A DNA stretch of 64,000 nt, from contig OY997645.1 in assembly GCA_963921795.1 (NCBI GenBank), positions 17,299,365-17,363,364 of the forward strand, read 5' to 3'. The stretch's first letter is position 1, and each line of letters opens with the position of its first letter. The position numbers and the translations under genes were made by a program. The notes under the pieces are model-generated. The model did not search any database and had not been told where the DNA came from. It worked only from the letters and a program-made list of their open reading frames with translations. Of this stretch, positions 46,583 to 57,990 are shown one piece after another. The DNA comes from Nannobrachium achirus. Its lineage: Eukaryota > Chordata > Actinopteri > Myctophiformes > Myctophidae.

Positions 46583-46751
46583 AATATATTACTGTATATT
46601 AATTCATATTCATTTTATATAATATTAATTTACGGTGGGGGGGCCGTGCATATCGTCAAGGATCAAGGGAAATTGGTCAGACCAGCGGACCTCCAAAAAT
46701 ATTGATAAATCCGCAAATCCTCACATATGGAGAACCCCGATATCATCAACA

Positions 46752-47016
46752 TGTTGTAAAATGGTGCATTTATATAGGCTCACGCTTTTATCCAAAGCGC
46801 TTAACATAGATTGTGCCTTACATTCACCCATTCACACACACATTCATACACAGATGGCGGAGGAAACCATGCAAGGCACCAACCTGCACATCGGGAGCAA
46901 TTAGGGTTCAGCGTCTTGCTCAAGGACACTTCGACACTATAACTCTGGGGATCGAACTGGGACCCCCATCCGGCCGCTCTACAGGCCGCTCTACCCCTGA
47001 GCCTCTGCTGCCCCAA
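46752..47016 (-). mobile_element. tRNA-derived SINE, near complete
   Basis: On the - strand the head is GGGGCAGCAGAGGCTCAGGG with GGTAGAGCGG (A box). CCAGTTCGATCCCC is the B box. The body has GAAGTGTCCTTGAGCAAGAC and GTGAATGGGTGAATGTAAGG. The 3' end is AAGCGCTTTGGATAAAAGCG and TATATAAATGCACCATTT. The 3' fragment at 1509-1659 is the same family. Confidence 0.8.
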
Positions 47017-47039
47017 TGTTGTTGTCATAGTAGTTACTG

Positions 47040-47659
47040 ACACCATATATGGCCTGGACTCCATATTTGGGCATGCCTGACATTGAACCCCATATGATGT
47101 TTTCCTATAGGGAACGGTAATGGTAATGCACGTGCATGTATGAGGACGCTCACCGCTAAATCTGTTATACAAAGTAGAAAATTGTTTATTGTAAAAAAAA
47201 ATCACACCTGTGCAAAGTGAGCAGTGCAAACACGACACATGTGCACAGGGAGTCATAAATCCCAGGGGGGCTGTGTGTGGAAGACACGCACGCGAGTGGA
47301 ATCAACGCGGGTTTTATTTGGTTTTGGGTGAATTTTTAAAAACTGCACAGCGGCAGTGTTGTAAAGAAAAACTACAGCCTTGTCAGCCTATTAGGCATTG
47401 TTGGTGTTGGGTGTAACAGAGTTAAAACTAATGGTGACATGCATGTGCAGGTCCCACTGACTGCAGGTTCTACATGGAAATCAGTGACCGACCACCGATG
47501 CCTTGTAGTCTGTGGTGATTCTACGGTATTCAATAGGTCCCTACTTTTGTTGTGAGCGGGTTACGGTCCCCCTAGTGGCGAAGACAAATTACTTCTAGGA
47601 ACATGTAAGTCTTACATTTAACTGGACAGCCCCCATGTTACAACTTACATGCCCCCCCC

Positions 47660-47698
<39 letters not shown>

Positions 47699-48360
47699 AT
47701 ACACACACCGTGACCAGGGGGGGCTGCAGACCCAAAAGCCCCCCCCCCCCCCCCTCCCCCTTCCTGATGCATATCTCCTTGTATGGGCTGTTCTGTCTGT
47801 GAAGCCAGTTACTTTGTGTATCATACTGTGGGAACAGTGTGGTTGGTGTCCCTTTTAGTGACCAAAACACCCCTGGATGTGCGTATCAACTTAAAACTCA
47901 GTGCATCACTGAGGTCTGACATCATACCCTTTTATGCCCATACATGGAGATCCCTGTCTGTAGAACCAGTCACACAGACATGGGCTGTCTTGGCCATCTG
48001 TCTTGGCCATATATGGATTCTGTTAGTGTGGTATGTGGCCGATGTGGCCTCCATATATGGGCCCATATGAAGTCCTGTTAGATATGGGCTTAATATCGAT
48101 GACATCAGGGAACTCCATATATGGGCATAAAAGTGATTCTGTTGTGTGACATCACAGTGAAGCCAGAGCATGATGTCAGAGCGGTAAACCCATTCTGTTA
48201 AGAGTGGTTCCCCTGACATCACAGTGACACCAGAGCATGAGGTCAGAGCGACAAACCCATAGAACCACAGTGTCAGGTGTTATAGACAGACAGAGATACA
48301 TACGGTCGGACAAGCTGTGATCGTTCACATACTAATCTACGACCTACGGTCGCAATAATG
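47040..48360. repeat. Degenerate repeat region with CCATATATGG motifs and a hairpin 3' end
   Basis: CCATATATGG occurs near 47044, 48008, 48051 and 48112, and CCATATTTGG near 47071. A 66-bp direct duplication starts GACATCACAGTGA at 48148 and 48214. The region ends ACGACCTACGGTCGCAATAA, as the elements at 6922 and 39005 do. It contains (AC)n and poly-C at 47660-47756. Function unknown. Confidence 0.5.
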
Positions 48361-49060
48361 GAGCTCCGGTGTCCAGAACCGCTATGTAGACTGATAAGCC
48401 CACAGGTTCACACTCATACATTCCCAAGTTTCGTCATTTCGTGACTTTCCATTTCTAGGCCGGCGGCCAACAGGCCCAATGGGTCTACTACATTAATATA
48501 CAAAGAGCGTTTCAGTGGGTTGGCTCTCAATAAAGAAAACAGAAAAGCAAACTGCTGAAATAATTTGTATTATGAAAGTATTTGGTTTTCTTTTTTCCAT
48601 CTCTGGTTGAAAAACACTGAAGGAGTTTTGTCGGTGGAAAACTTGCCAATTGCTTTTTGTTCCATAAAACAGGGTTATAATTTCATCATAACTCAGAAAA
48701 TTATTTTGGTACGTGTTTATCTGAAAAATAATGGAATTTCTCTTACTACCTCCAAACCATCAAAACTTTCAATTTCACCTATCGATTGATCTGGTGTGAT
48801 GGGAGTTGAGCCCACATGCAGGCACCAGCAGGCCGAGCTAGTTCTATGATGATTTATTAAGCAGTCAAGGGTCAAAACGTACAACGTAGTCAGAAGACGC
48901 AGGCAAAGAGCAGATCTGGGACACAACCCAGAAACACTGAACACTATGTAACAGAAGGCTTGGGAGGGAACAACTAGAAAGGAGTGGGAACGGTAGACGG
49001 GGAGATACGACCTTACCATCTGGGTTCTTAATATATTTAGAACGGGTACACAATTTGTGT
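48361..49060. other. No gene recognised
   Basis: A block at about 48790-49010 (GATGGGAGTTGAGCCCACAT ... GATTTATTAAGCAGTCAAGG) has the look of a fish repeat, possibly an old LTR piece, but no ends could be defined. Confidence 0.4.
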
Positions 49061-49064
49061 TTCA

Positions 49065-49606
49065 TTATTTTATGCTTTAACTGTTGAAAAATAGCAGATA
49101 TACAAGCTCACAGCGCGGCACCGAGTGCCGCGCTGCGAGCTTGTAGATCTGCTATTTTTGAAAAATCGTGAAAATTTGAATTTTGACCCGATTCTATAAG
49201 TGTCTTTTGAATCCTTCTAAGGTTTTTTTTAAAAAACAATGTTTCTATGTCAGCAATCTGGCCGGCCATCGTCAAAGAAAAGGTCCTTTTCACTTAAATG
49301 GAGCTCAGTTAGTCAGTGGTTCTCAAACCTTTTCATGTGAAGGACCCCCAAAATTATATGTATTTGGCCACGGACCCCCCATCTCAAAATATTTAGTTCC
49401 AGGGACCACCCAGAAGCAAAATTTGAGTTACAAACGTTCGCTTTGAAAATACTTAATTCAAAGATTTGCACACATTTTCACGACTTTTTCAAAAATAGCA
49501 GATCTACAAGCTCGCAGCGCGGCACTCGGTGCCGCGCTGTGAGCTTGTATATCTGCTATTTTTCACTGGTTAAAGCATTCAATAATTCTAGGCCTGAATG
49601 GGTTAA
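49065..49606. mobile_element. Inner double-hairpin unit of family B in a different outer context
   Basis: Hairpins at 49087-49160 and 49491-49563 are inverted relative to each other and sit in arms TTTAACTGTTGAAAAATAGC and GCTATTTTTCACTGGTTAAA. Between them lies CAGTGGTTCTCAAACC. The outer family-B ends (CAGGGGCGTCAC) are absent. The right side ends TAGGCCTGAATGGGTTAA. Confidence 0.7.
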
Positions 49607-51120
49607 TATATTTGCATAATGGCTACTTAACAATGTTTGTGTCAGTTCCAGAGATTAGCTGTCATTGCTTTGCCACAAATCAATTTTGTATTATTTTCAG
49701 AGTTGATATTTTTACATTAATTTTTTATCTAATTTTAAATGTAACTGCAATGTCACCCATTCCGTGTACACATGTAAACTGGTCACATGACAATAAAGTA
49801 AAGTTTAACTTTGTTTTTTGCTTTCAACAGATGTATTTAATCTCTTCTTTCATCAGGGTAATAATGAGTTCCATTGTGCTTGTACTTCAAATAAGCTGCT
49901 GATTGACCAATTGCTATTGTCTTGCAAAATAGCCCTCAAGCTATTGTTTGAAAAAGGCTAATCACTCTGCACGTAATTAATAAGCTTAAGTACTCATCCC
50001 ATTGGCAATCACAGGGATTTAAGGCCCAGGCAATCTTTTCATCTGAAAACATAGTGTATTTCTATAGAGTACATGGTGGAGGGTTGTTCATGGAATCGCA
50101 CATGTAAAGGCACCAAAGTCTGTAAGGCAATACTGGTAAACGGTTCCATCACTTTTACTGGCTTCAACAATAGTGGTGAAAAATGACTCGCCACGGAGTT
50201 CAACCCCATCAAACAAGCATTCAAAAAAATCTCCTTAACACGCCCCATGAATAGAGCAGAGTCACTGGTCTGCCCATGGGAACTCCACATGTTCCACTTC
50301 TTTCACTCGCAGACTGTTTATGTTTCATGGTCCCCATATTTCAGCACATGGCCACTGTAGTTGCGTGAAAAGGCGAGAGATTGACGCTGTTTTGCATGGG
50401 CCTTGTGTCCCTATTTTGGGCATGTTGTTATTCTCAAAATGTTTAAAAGATTTAAAAAAAATTATGACAATGACAATGACAATAAAAAATGAAAGTGTTT
50501 TGAAATGCTGCATGGTGGAAAATCTAGTTAGACGACATCTGTGGGAATTTGTGTCATGATCCAAGGTATCCAGGGAAATATTAAATTTCATATGACCCAT
50601 GGTTCAATATTTATTGTGCACACACACACTAGCTTGTGGATCAGCTATTTTGCTATTTTTGACCAACAGTGTTGTAAAAAAATATGTTTCATGTTTCTAA
50701 ACCCTAATTTTAAGAATCAATATTTATATTTGTTACAGCTACAGAGATGCATAACTGCTGATGTTTTTGTACATGGACAGCACCACTACTCAGTCAGGAC
50801 TCACAGAATGTTTCATGAATGTGAAGAGATACTACGGTTTATTGGGCTGAATGAAGTGTACAAGTAGCTACAAAATAGTCCAAGTGATGGACAGTCTATA
50901 ACTTGTCAGGATGGGCTCATGATGACTACTGTTCTATAGCAGTATTGACACATGGCCTACTTTTCCTTGATATACTCTATATTTTCACCATAATGTAGCT
51001 TGTATCTCTACCTGTGTGCACTTCCACTTCTGATTTCTTCATTCAGAAATGTCTAGTATAGCCTACTATAAAACAACAACAAAACTGGCAGAGATCTCCA
51101 AACAACAATACACGCAAAAC
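49607..51120. other. No gene recognised
   Basis: AT-rich sequence with a (GACAAT)n stretch (about 50466-50485) and a single hairpin arm TAGCTTGTGGATCAGCTATT (about 50631-50650). Confidence 0.45.
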
Positions 51121-51129
51121 TCTCTCTCT

Positions 51130-51130
<1 letters not shown>

Positions 51131-51160
<30 letters not shown>

Positions 51161-51172
51161 CGTGCGTGCGTG

Positions 51173-51204
<32 letters not shown>

Positions 51205-51206
51205 CG
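51131..51206. repeat. (TG)n, (CGTG)n and (TGCC)n compound microsatellite
   Basis: About 14 TG, then GTGC units, then about eight TGCC/CTGC units. Confidence 0.95.
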
Positions 51207-51811
51207 TGCACATGTGTACACTGCAAACTGTGCTTAGATCGTCTGCCAATATTTCAAGAGCACAGCTGACACCATCCTTACAATTATTCATTCATAAGAC
51301 TATGCTCTTTAATATTGGAGACAGTGATGTTGATTGAAGCCTCGTAAGGCTGGGAAATTGTGGATGTCATATTTATACATCACATCGGACACATATTTAT
51401 AATGTATCTGATGCTCTTCTCCTGTGGAATTCACTAAAGACAGTGCTTTTAAGAACAGGGCAGTGCGAGCATGGCTGACTGGAAGAGGTCAACCTGTCTG
51501 CAGGACCCCCAGGGAACCACAGCAAAAGTAGCTAACATAGAATCCCAATCATTTTAACCACTTTATTCATTTATATGTTGGCTATTCAAAAACAGCAGAT
51601 CTATAATCTTTATTAATAAATCTTCTCTTCTGGGAGTCCTTAGAACATAACATTTTCCGATGGGATTACCCTTGACTTGAAAAAGTTTTTTGCATAAGAG
51701 GGAGGGTGGGGTGGAGTGTGGTGGAGTTTGGGGTGGGTGGGGGAGGGCGTACTTCCAGTCTCTATGGGCGTAAACCTTACCTGCGTGGTTCCAGTTTGCC
51801 AAGGGGACCGG

Positions 51812-51818
51812 TATAAAG
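51812..51818 (+). promoter_or_regulatory. TATA box of a probable kcnj1-like promoter
   Basis: GTATAAAGGC in a good context, preceded by a G-rich stretch (about 51700-51750, GGGTGGGTGGGGGAGGGCG). It lies about 150 bp before a consensus splice donor and 2.8 kb before the channel coding exon. Inferred, not proven. Confidence 0.5.
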
Positions 51819-51839
51819 GCACAAAGGAGTTTACCTGGA

Positions 51840-51964
51840 GGCATCAGAGAACTTGCCAAGAGCAGAGTGACAACATCCAGCCAAAGGACATACGACACAA
51901 GACAGGATTTCCTTTGCCTTCAGTTTTTTTTTGGGGTGGAATTTGTACTGTAGTGCTTCAAGAG
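51840..51964 (+). other. kcnj1: Probable untranslated first exon of the kcnj1-like gene
   Basis: Starts about 25-30 bp after the TATA box, contains no ATG and ends at a consensus donor, AAGAG|GTGAGT (GT at 51965-51966). The next acceptor on this strand in a suitable context is CTCTCTGCTAG|GTCGTG, whose exon starts at 54568. KCNJ1 genes elsewhere also use non-coding 5' exons. The transcription start is approximate. Confidence 0.45.
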
Positions 51965-52923
51965 GTGAGTTTGGATTTATTGATTGAATAAATAACTCGA
52001 TAATAATTGTCACTCACATACACCTTTTCTTTGGTGTATGTGAATATCTGATTGCAAAGGGGTTTAGTCACTTAGCCTGTATCGCTAGTTTAATTGTCAT
52101 GCCTAAAAAGTTCTTCATTACCGTAAAAATGTGGTGCTACTCATATATGACATAAGACAAATTACAATTCCATATTATAGTGAGCTAATATTGTGATGAC
52201 CGCTCTCCAAATATTATGAATGGAAGATTATACTATACATAATGTTATCAGACTTACTGTAATCTAAAGCTGGTGTTCTTATTACCAGTTAATCAACAAA
52301 GAGTAATTGAGCAAAATGAGAATTTATTAACCTTTTGAAACAAATTACTTTTATTGTGCAGGTTGAAATTATGCAAGGACTGTATAATTAGTTTAACTTA
52401 ACAGCGGTCGAGAATATGAATAATAATGAGCAATAATTTGGGCAGTAGCAGTATTTGAACGTGGAATAGGGGTCAGTCAATACTATGCCAGTTTAATCAC
52501 CTCTACAAAGAGTCAGTGATCATATTCTTCTTAAAGGTATGAAGTGATTTGGTTTACACCTGGAGCTATTTGTTGTGAGCATATAAGTGTGCCTAACGTG
52601 GCAATGATTTCAGTACATCATATCCTATTACAGCGAGGAACAACAATGTTAGGCCTAATCATAAGGTGTGAAAGAACTGGGACCAGATCAAAAAAGGAGC
52701 TTGTTAACAAGCCACACAGTGTGATTATTGGATTACTTAGCAGAAAATACAGGATTGAAGTAAGTGGTGAGTTTTAGAAACAAAGCTCACTGCAGCAGTA
52801 GGTGTTTGGTACTACTTATGTAACACTCACCAACAAGCACACCATCATCCAAATGAGTAGTTTGGAAGACTTGGCAAGAACAAATAATTACATTTATTCT
52901 TAAATCATTATACTGAGTCTCAC
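51965..52923. other. Probable kcnj1 intron, no feature recognised
   Basis: AT-rich unique-looking sequence. Confidence 0.4.
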
Positions 52924-53080
52924 CTGTTGCCGTGTGGAAACCTTGTATGTCCAAAATGTGCCCAAACGGTGCCTGTTGCTTCCAAAACACAAAGTATGAC
53001 AATGTTTCTGAAAAAAATAAGGGGGGAAAAAAAGTAGAAATTTGAAATATGGAGACAAGAGGTTTCTCCCCGACAGCGAT
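52924..53080. mobile_element. Family-C element lacking the hairpin module
   Basis: Left CTGTTGCCGTGTGGAAACC and right AAGAGGTTTCTCCCCGACAG are the family termini with the usual inner arms (TTGTATGTCC, TATGGAGAC). No GATCTACAAGC hairpin lies between them. Confidence 0.7.
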
Positions 53081-53689
53081 GCTCCATACTTTTCAGATCT
53101 ATTAATTAGACCAAGCTCAGAGGCTTTTAGGAAACTGGGCCTTTGTAAATCGCAAAGGCTTATTCGAGACATTCCAAACTTGCTTTAGTGGGAAGTTATG
53201 CTGTACAATAATAAGGTCTATACGACAGTATGGCATGCACCCAGGATTATGGACATTCAGCAGGGATAAAAAATGTGCACAGGCACATAGCAGCTTGGAG
53301 TTAGCTAAACAGGCCATAACTACGGTTAGTCCACGCCGAGTCAGATGATTGTGCCAGGTATGTAGCTGTGAGAGGACAGTGTTTGAAGTTTGATTATTAT
53401 ATTGCGTTATTATGATAACATTTTTCATTTTATTTCAGTTTCTTACATTGCAAGTTTCATAACTAATAACAAGGAAGGATATTTCCTCACCATTGATTAA
53501 TTATGATCTTTTTAATATTTTAACAACCTTTTGTGCTAAATATAGGTGTGTGGGAAACTGCTTTAGAACTAAAAGAAAGCAGTCATTTGTTTTGAATTGG
53601 CAGCCAGGGCAGATAGCTCTACATGCAGAGTACTGACAGAGATGGTAGACACAATGGTTATCTTATACTGACAAGAAAATAATGGTTGG

Positions 53690-54395
53690 AACTGTATTTC
53701 AAGACTTTAGCGAAGCATCTTATAATGCAGATCATAGGTTATTATTAATGAATAAACTGAATCTGAAACTATGCACAATAGGTTAGGTCCAACAGCAATC
53801 AATTGGATGAATATATAATTATCCAGTAGGATGCAGTCTGTTGGTAATTGTTGTTCTATAAATGTTTACAGTGAGCCGTAATACAGGGAAATCGCTGTAG
53901 GCCAGAACTCTGCAATATTTACCAATGACATACGTTTATTTGCAGGTGATACAAACATTTATTTTGCCTCAAATACTAACTGCAGTCTATTACTTGACTT
54001 GATATGTAAGAATAGACTTAGAATTTGAAAGTAGCAAAAGATTTAAGTATTATTGTTCAATGTAAACATGGCATTAGAATGATAATCAGCTGTGCCTTTA
54101 ACTCAATGAACCAAGACCATCAAGTGGTATCACACTTGATGGTCAGTTATCAGGGAGAAATATTGTGAAGAAAATGGTTAGAGAAATATCATGTATCAGA
54201 AGATGTTCCTCATTTCGTATGCTTGCCTCGAGAATGCTACTGACACAGGCACTCATTTTATCTCACCTTCATTACTGCTCTGCGGTCTAGTCGGGTGCAG
54301 CCAAAAAACATCTGTCTAAGCACCAAATAGCTCAGGATAAAGCTGCAAGCCTTGCACTGCAATGCACTGTCACTGAGAGATAGCAGGCCTCATGG
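53690..54395 (+). mobile_element. Decayed LINE reverse transcriptase remnant in the kcnj1 intron
   Basis: Pieces still read as non-LTR reverse transcriptase: FQDFSEASYNADHRLLLMNK (about 53697), IFTNDIRLFAGDTNIYFAS (about 53915, the FADD-type active site region) and LTQALILSHLHYCSAV followed by KHLSKHQIAQDKAASLALQC (about 54240-54365). Many stops and indels separate them, so the copy is old. The LINE family was not resolved. Confidence 0.65.
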
Positions 54396-54584
54396 CGTAG
54401 AGGAGAGGTTGGCAAGCACTTTTAACGGGTTTCTTTAGGAATAAATGTAATTAGCAAACAAACTAATTGTTTGTGTAAATTACTATTATGTTTAGTTTTT
54501 AGCTTGACTTAATTATTTCTCTTCAGAAACATTCCATGCTAACTTTGTTTTTTTTTCTCTCTGCTAGGTCGTGTCAATTAGAAA

Positions 54585-55709
54585 ATGTTTGGATACATCC
54601 ACAAACGCATGGAGGAATGGCTTGCGGAGCGGAGGATCCGTAGGGCGAGGCTTGTGACAAAAGATGGCCGCTGCAACATTGAATTTGGAAACGTTAATTA
54701 CAGCAACCACTTTGCCTTCCTGGCTGACTTCTGGACCACCCTTGTGGAGTTCCGCTGGAGATTTGTCCTGCTCTTCTTCATTGCTTCCTTTACCCTCAGC
54801 TGGTTCATATTTGGCCTGCTGTGGTACTGGATCGCCCGCAGCAATGGGGACCTCACGTGGCAGACACGTCCCGAGAACCACACCCCGTGTGTGGACAATG
54901 TTTTCGGACTCACTACCTCCTTCCTCTACTCCCTGGAGACCCAGACCACTATAGGATATGGTGGCCGGGCCATCACCCCTCGGTGTGCCGGTGCTGTAGC
55001 CCTCATCATCATCCAGTCCCTTATTGGAGCCATCATCAACTGCTTCATGTGTGGAATTATCCTGGCCAAAATCTCCTTGCCTAAAAAGAGAGCCAAGACC
55101 ATCTTGTTCAGTGACATGGCCGTCATCTCCCCAAAAGAGGGCACCCTGTGCTTGTCAATCCGGGTGGCCAATATGCGTAAAACTATGATTATTGGGAGCC
55201 AGATCTACGGCAAGATGCTGAGGACCACTATCACGCCGGACGGGGAGACCATCATCATGGACCAAGTGAACATTGACTTCATGGTCGATGCCGGAAAGGA
55301 CAACCTCTTCTTCGTCTGTCCCCTCACACTGTACCACGTCATCAACAAGGGCAGCCCGTTCTTCGAGATGGCCGTGGATACGCTCCACAAGCAGGAGTTT
55401 GAGTTGGTGGTGTTCCTGGATGGCACTGCTGAGTCCACCAGCTCCAGCTGTCAGGTCCGGACCTCCTTTATACCCCAGGAGATCATGTGGGGTTACAAGT
55501 TCATGCCCATCATTTCCAGAAGCAAGGAGGGCAAGTACAGAGTGGACTTCTCCAACTTCTCTAAAGTGGTGCCTGTGGCCACTGCACACTGCGCCTACTG
55601 CTTCCACAACATAAAGGGCCACCATCTCCACTCCAAAGATGGACAGGACAACCAGGGCTTTGAGGTGATTGATATATGCTGCGATCACACCAACATCACC
55701 AAGATGTGA
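54585..55709 (+). CDS. kcnj1: Inward-rectifier potassium channel, Kir1.1/ROMK type
   Basis: A 374-residue ATP-regulated K+ channel subunit of the kind that forms tetramers in the plasma membrane of ion-transporting epithelia. The order is a cytoplasmic N-terminus with RARLVTKDGRCNIEFGN (19-35), TM1 (about 60-82), a pore helix with filter TTIGYG (121-126), TM2 (about 137-161), then a cytoplasmic domain with PKKRAK (166-171). NHT at 98-100 matches the ROMK extracellular glycosylation site, and Asn152 matches the TM2 Asn171 of human ROMK1. The C-terminus ends ITKM where ROMK has DTKM. Length matches ROMK2 (372). Human Lys80, linked to pH gating, is Val61 here. The start is fixed by an in-frame TAG two codons upstream and an acceptor at 54566-54567. 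The coding region is one exon, as is usual for KCNJ genes. Which fish paralogue it is cannot be decided. Confidence 0.95.
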   Translation: MFGYIHKRMEEWLAERRIRRARLVTKDGRCNIEFGNVNYSNHFAFLADFWTTLVEFRWRFVLLFFIASFTLSWFIFGLLWYWIARSNGDLTWQTRPENHTPCVDNVFGLTTSFLYSLETQTTIGYGGRAITPRCAGAVALIIIQSLIGAIINCFMCGIILAKISLPKKRAKTILFSDMAVISPKEGTLCLSIRVANMRKTMIIGSQIYGKMLRTTITPDGETIIMDQVNIDFMVDAGKDNLFFVCPLTLYHVINKGSPFFEMAVDTLHKQEFELVVFLDGTAESTSSSCQVRTSFIPQEIMWGYKFMPIISRSKEGKYRVDFSNFSKVVPVATAHCAYCFHNIKGHHLHSKDGQDNQGFEVIDICCDHTNITKM

Positions 55710-55815
55710 CTTACTGAGTATTTGTTGTGAAGGGACCATTTCTACCTTATTGCCAGGAGCTTCCTCTTGACCACATGAAACCTACTGTAGCATCTCTATT
55801 CTGGGGCAAACATTT

Positions 55816-55867
55816 GCCGATCTACAAGCTCACAATGTGGCGCATTTTGTGCTTGTTTATCGGCTAT
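55816..55867. repeat. Hairpin module in the kcnj1 3' UTR
   Basis: GCCGATCTACAAGCTCACAA pairs imperfectly with TTGTGCTTGTTTATCGGC around an ATGTGGCGCAT tip. No outer element ends are obvious, so it may be a relic or a solitary module. Confidence 0.65.
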
Positions 55868-56663
55868 TGTCGGCTAAAGGATTTGGGGTAAGGAGTGGAT
55901 CAAGTACAGACAACTTGGCTACATGATAAAAAGGAAGTATAAAGAGCTGAACTCCTCCTTGTGCCTAAAGGACTCAAGGTCTGTGGGGTGATATGGTGGG
56001 CAGACAGAATGTGCAATGAAGCAATACGAATGGAATAGAGACAAAGACATTCTTACTTGAGTTAACACAGATAAGAAGAACAGAGAAATACATTCTGTGC
56101 TGGCTATTGTGATGCATTTGTATGTAACACCAAGCCTGTCAATGTCTGCTAATTCCAAACCTGTCTGCAGAGAGCGAGCTGAGATCCAGCAGGATAAGAA
56201 TGCTTCGTTTGCAATTCAAGAATATTAACGGAAAGTTGAGGTGCTCAGTGTCTAAGCTGCATGGGATATGCAAATATATTCAGCCTCTGGTGGCGAATGA
56301 AGTGGAGTTGTTTAACCTGACCTCCAGGGTCGAACATCAAAGAGTGTTTCAGAAACAGGAGGACAATGGAAAGAAAGAGGTAGCTTAACCATGCACCCAC
56401 TGACTAGACAGAAACATGGAGTGTTGTGGTACTGTATTGTATGTCAGTGAAAGTCTGGACTTAAATTATTTTAAATCATGTTGTTTTTTGAGTTATCTGA
56501 TACTGGTTTTCTCTCATAAGAGTATCATTGAGCACAGTTCTCTGTACACTCAGACCATTTTAAATTATGGCTGCATGCAGCACTGTAAATAGCATGAAAA
56601 TCAACACTGTTTATAAGGCTTTTTTGTATTTGATCTCAGGGAAAAAAAGGATTTCAATGAATC

Positions 56664-56669
56664 AATAAA
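56664..56669 (+). terminator. Polyadenylation signal AATAAA of the kcnj1-like gene
   Basis: Consensus hexamer about 955 bp after the stop codon, followed by T-rich sequence. Confidence 0.55.
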
Positions 56670-56690
56670 GGATATTTTTGCATTCAAAAG

Positions 56691-57990
56691 AATTTCTCTT
56701 TGTGAAATCATTAATGCAAGCCCGTGCAGAGCTTCATATGGGCCATGATCAAAACGGTCAGGTCGGGGCAACACAAAGTGACAGGTGCCAACCCCTATGA
56801 CATCTCTTCATCCACAAACAAAGTGAAGTTGTGACAGCAAACGAACAGTGATCCAAAACAACAGAGCTTGATCATTTGAAAGGTGAGAGCTGTTGCTGCC
56901 CACCACGTTGCCAGAGGCTTCTAAACATGACACCAAAACTCTTCATTTTGAGAGACGGCCAAGGCGTGTGTCATAACTGTCTTTTGTCTCTTATGCATAA
57001 GGACTCACGTAACAAGTCACCTATTTGACCTGAATGAGAAACTGAATATAAAATAGATTTGATTGAATAATACAGATTGTTTTCTGGCATTTATGTAAGA
57101 ATATTTGTGTTTGTATCTAGGGTTGCTGGCTGATGGCAGTTAAAAATAAAATATTAGAATTGGAGAAAAAAGAAAAAGAAAAGAAAAAAAACACCTGTCA
57201 TGAATTTCAATGATAAATGAGCACTTTTAATGCAATCTTTAACTGATTAGACCTGGCAGAAAGTGGGTACAAGATTCTCTAGCATACAGAACACCAACAA
57301 GCCCACAATTGTCCCCAAGGCTTAACAGATGTCCAATCACTTGAAGCATATGTCTTTGGCCACAGCATACAAATTAGCAAGGAGTTTAATATGGCAGTTT
57401 ATTGCACAATGCACATGCTATGCATACACCTGCTGCACGCTAACCGGTGTTCATTTTTTGAATCTGTGGTTATAAATATTAAAGGAGACAAATAAATCAA
57501 GGCAATGAAGGAATATGTGAACGCTTTAGCAAGTTGCGGATACAATCTGGGGAAGCAAATTGGATGAATAAATCTACAATCAAGCTATATGGGAATGGGC
57601 ACTTCATCAACCTTTGATGCAGTTTTACACTAGTTGGCAACTGTTCTGGTCAGCTCTCAAGTGTGACTAATGCAATCAGTGGATTATTTAAATGTATCAA
57701 CAAAATGTAAGGTTACATTAATTTTTATGCTAGACAATGGTGAAAAACATTATCTCGATTTCTTACACCACTAGAAAATGTACAATAATATTTCCATGGA
57801 TAATCAAGACAAATTAAGATCCCCAAGCGTATTTACCAAGTGATTAGAGATGATGTATGAGTCTCTCACTGAAGTCGACCACTTTGTATATGAAGCAGAG
57901 ATTGCATAAAAGGGAGTATTCAATAGCTGGAGACAAGTTATGTGTCAAATATCAACATTAGGAATGTAAGGCTTTGCATTCTGTTAAGGC
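56691..57990. other. Intergenic spacer between the convergent genes
   Basis: AT-rich unique sequence, no gene recognised. Confidence 0.45.

Larger units (their letters stand above)
55710..56690 (+). other. kcnj1: Probable 3' UTR of the kcnj1-like gene
   Basis: Runs from the stop codon to just past AATAAA at 56664-56669, with no better signal before it. It contains a hairpin module at 55816-55867. Confidence 0.55.

Noticed and set aside
47043-48120. Muscle-type SRF enhancer
   Set aside because: Motifs match the CArG consensus but lie in degenerate repeats with no muscle gene in the window. Kept only as a low-interest observation.
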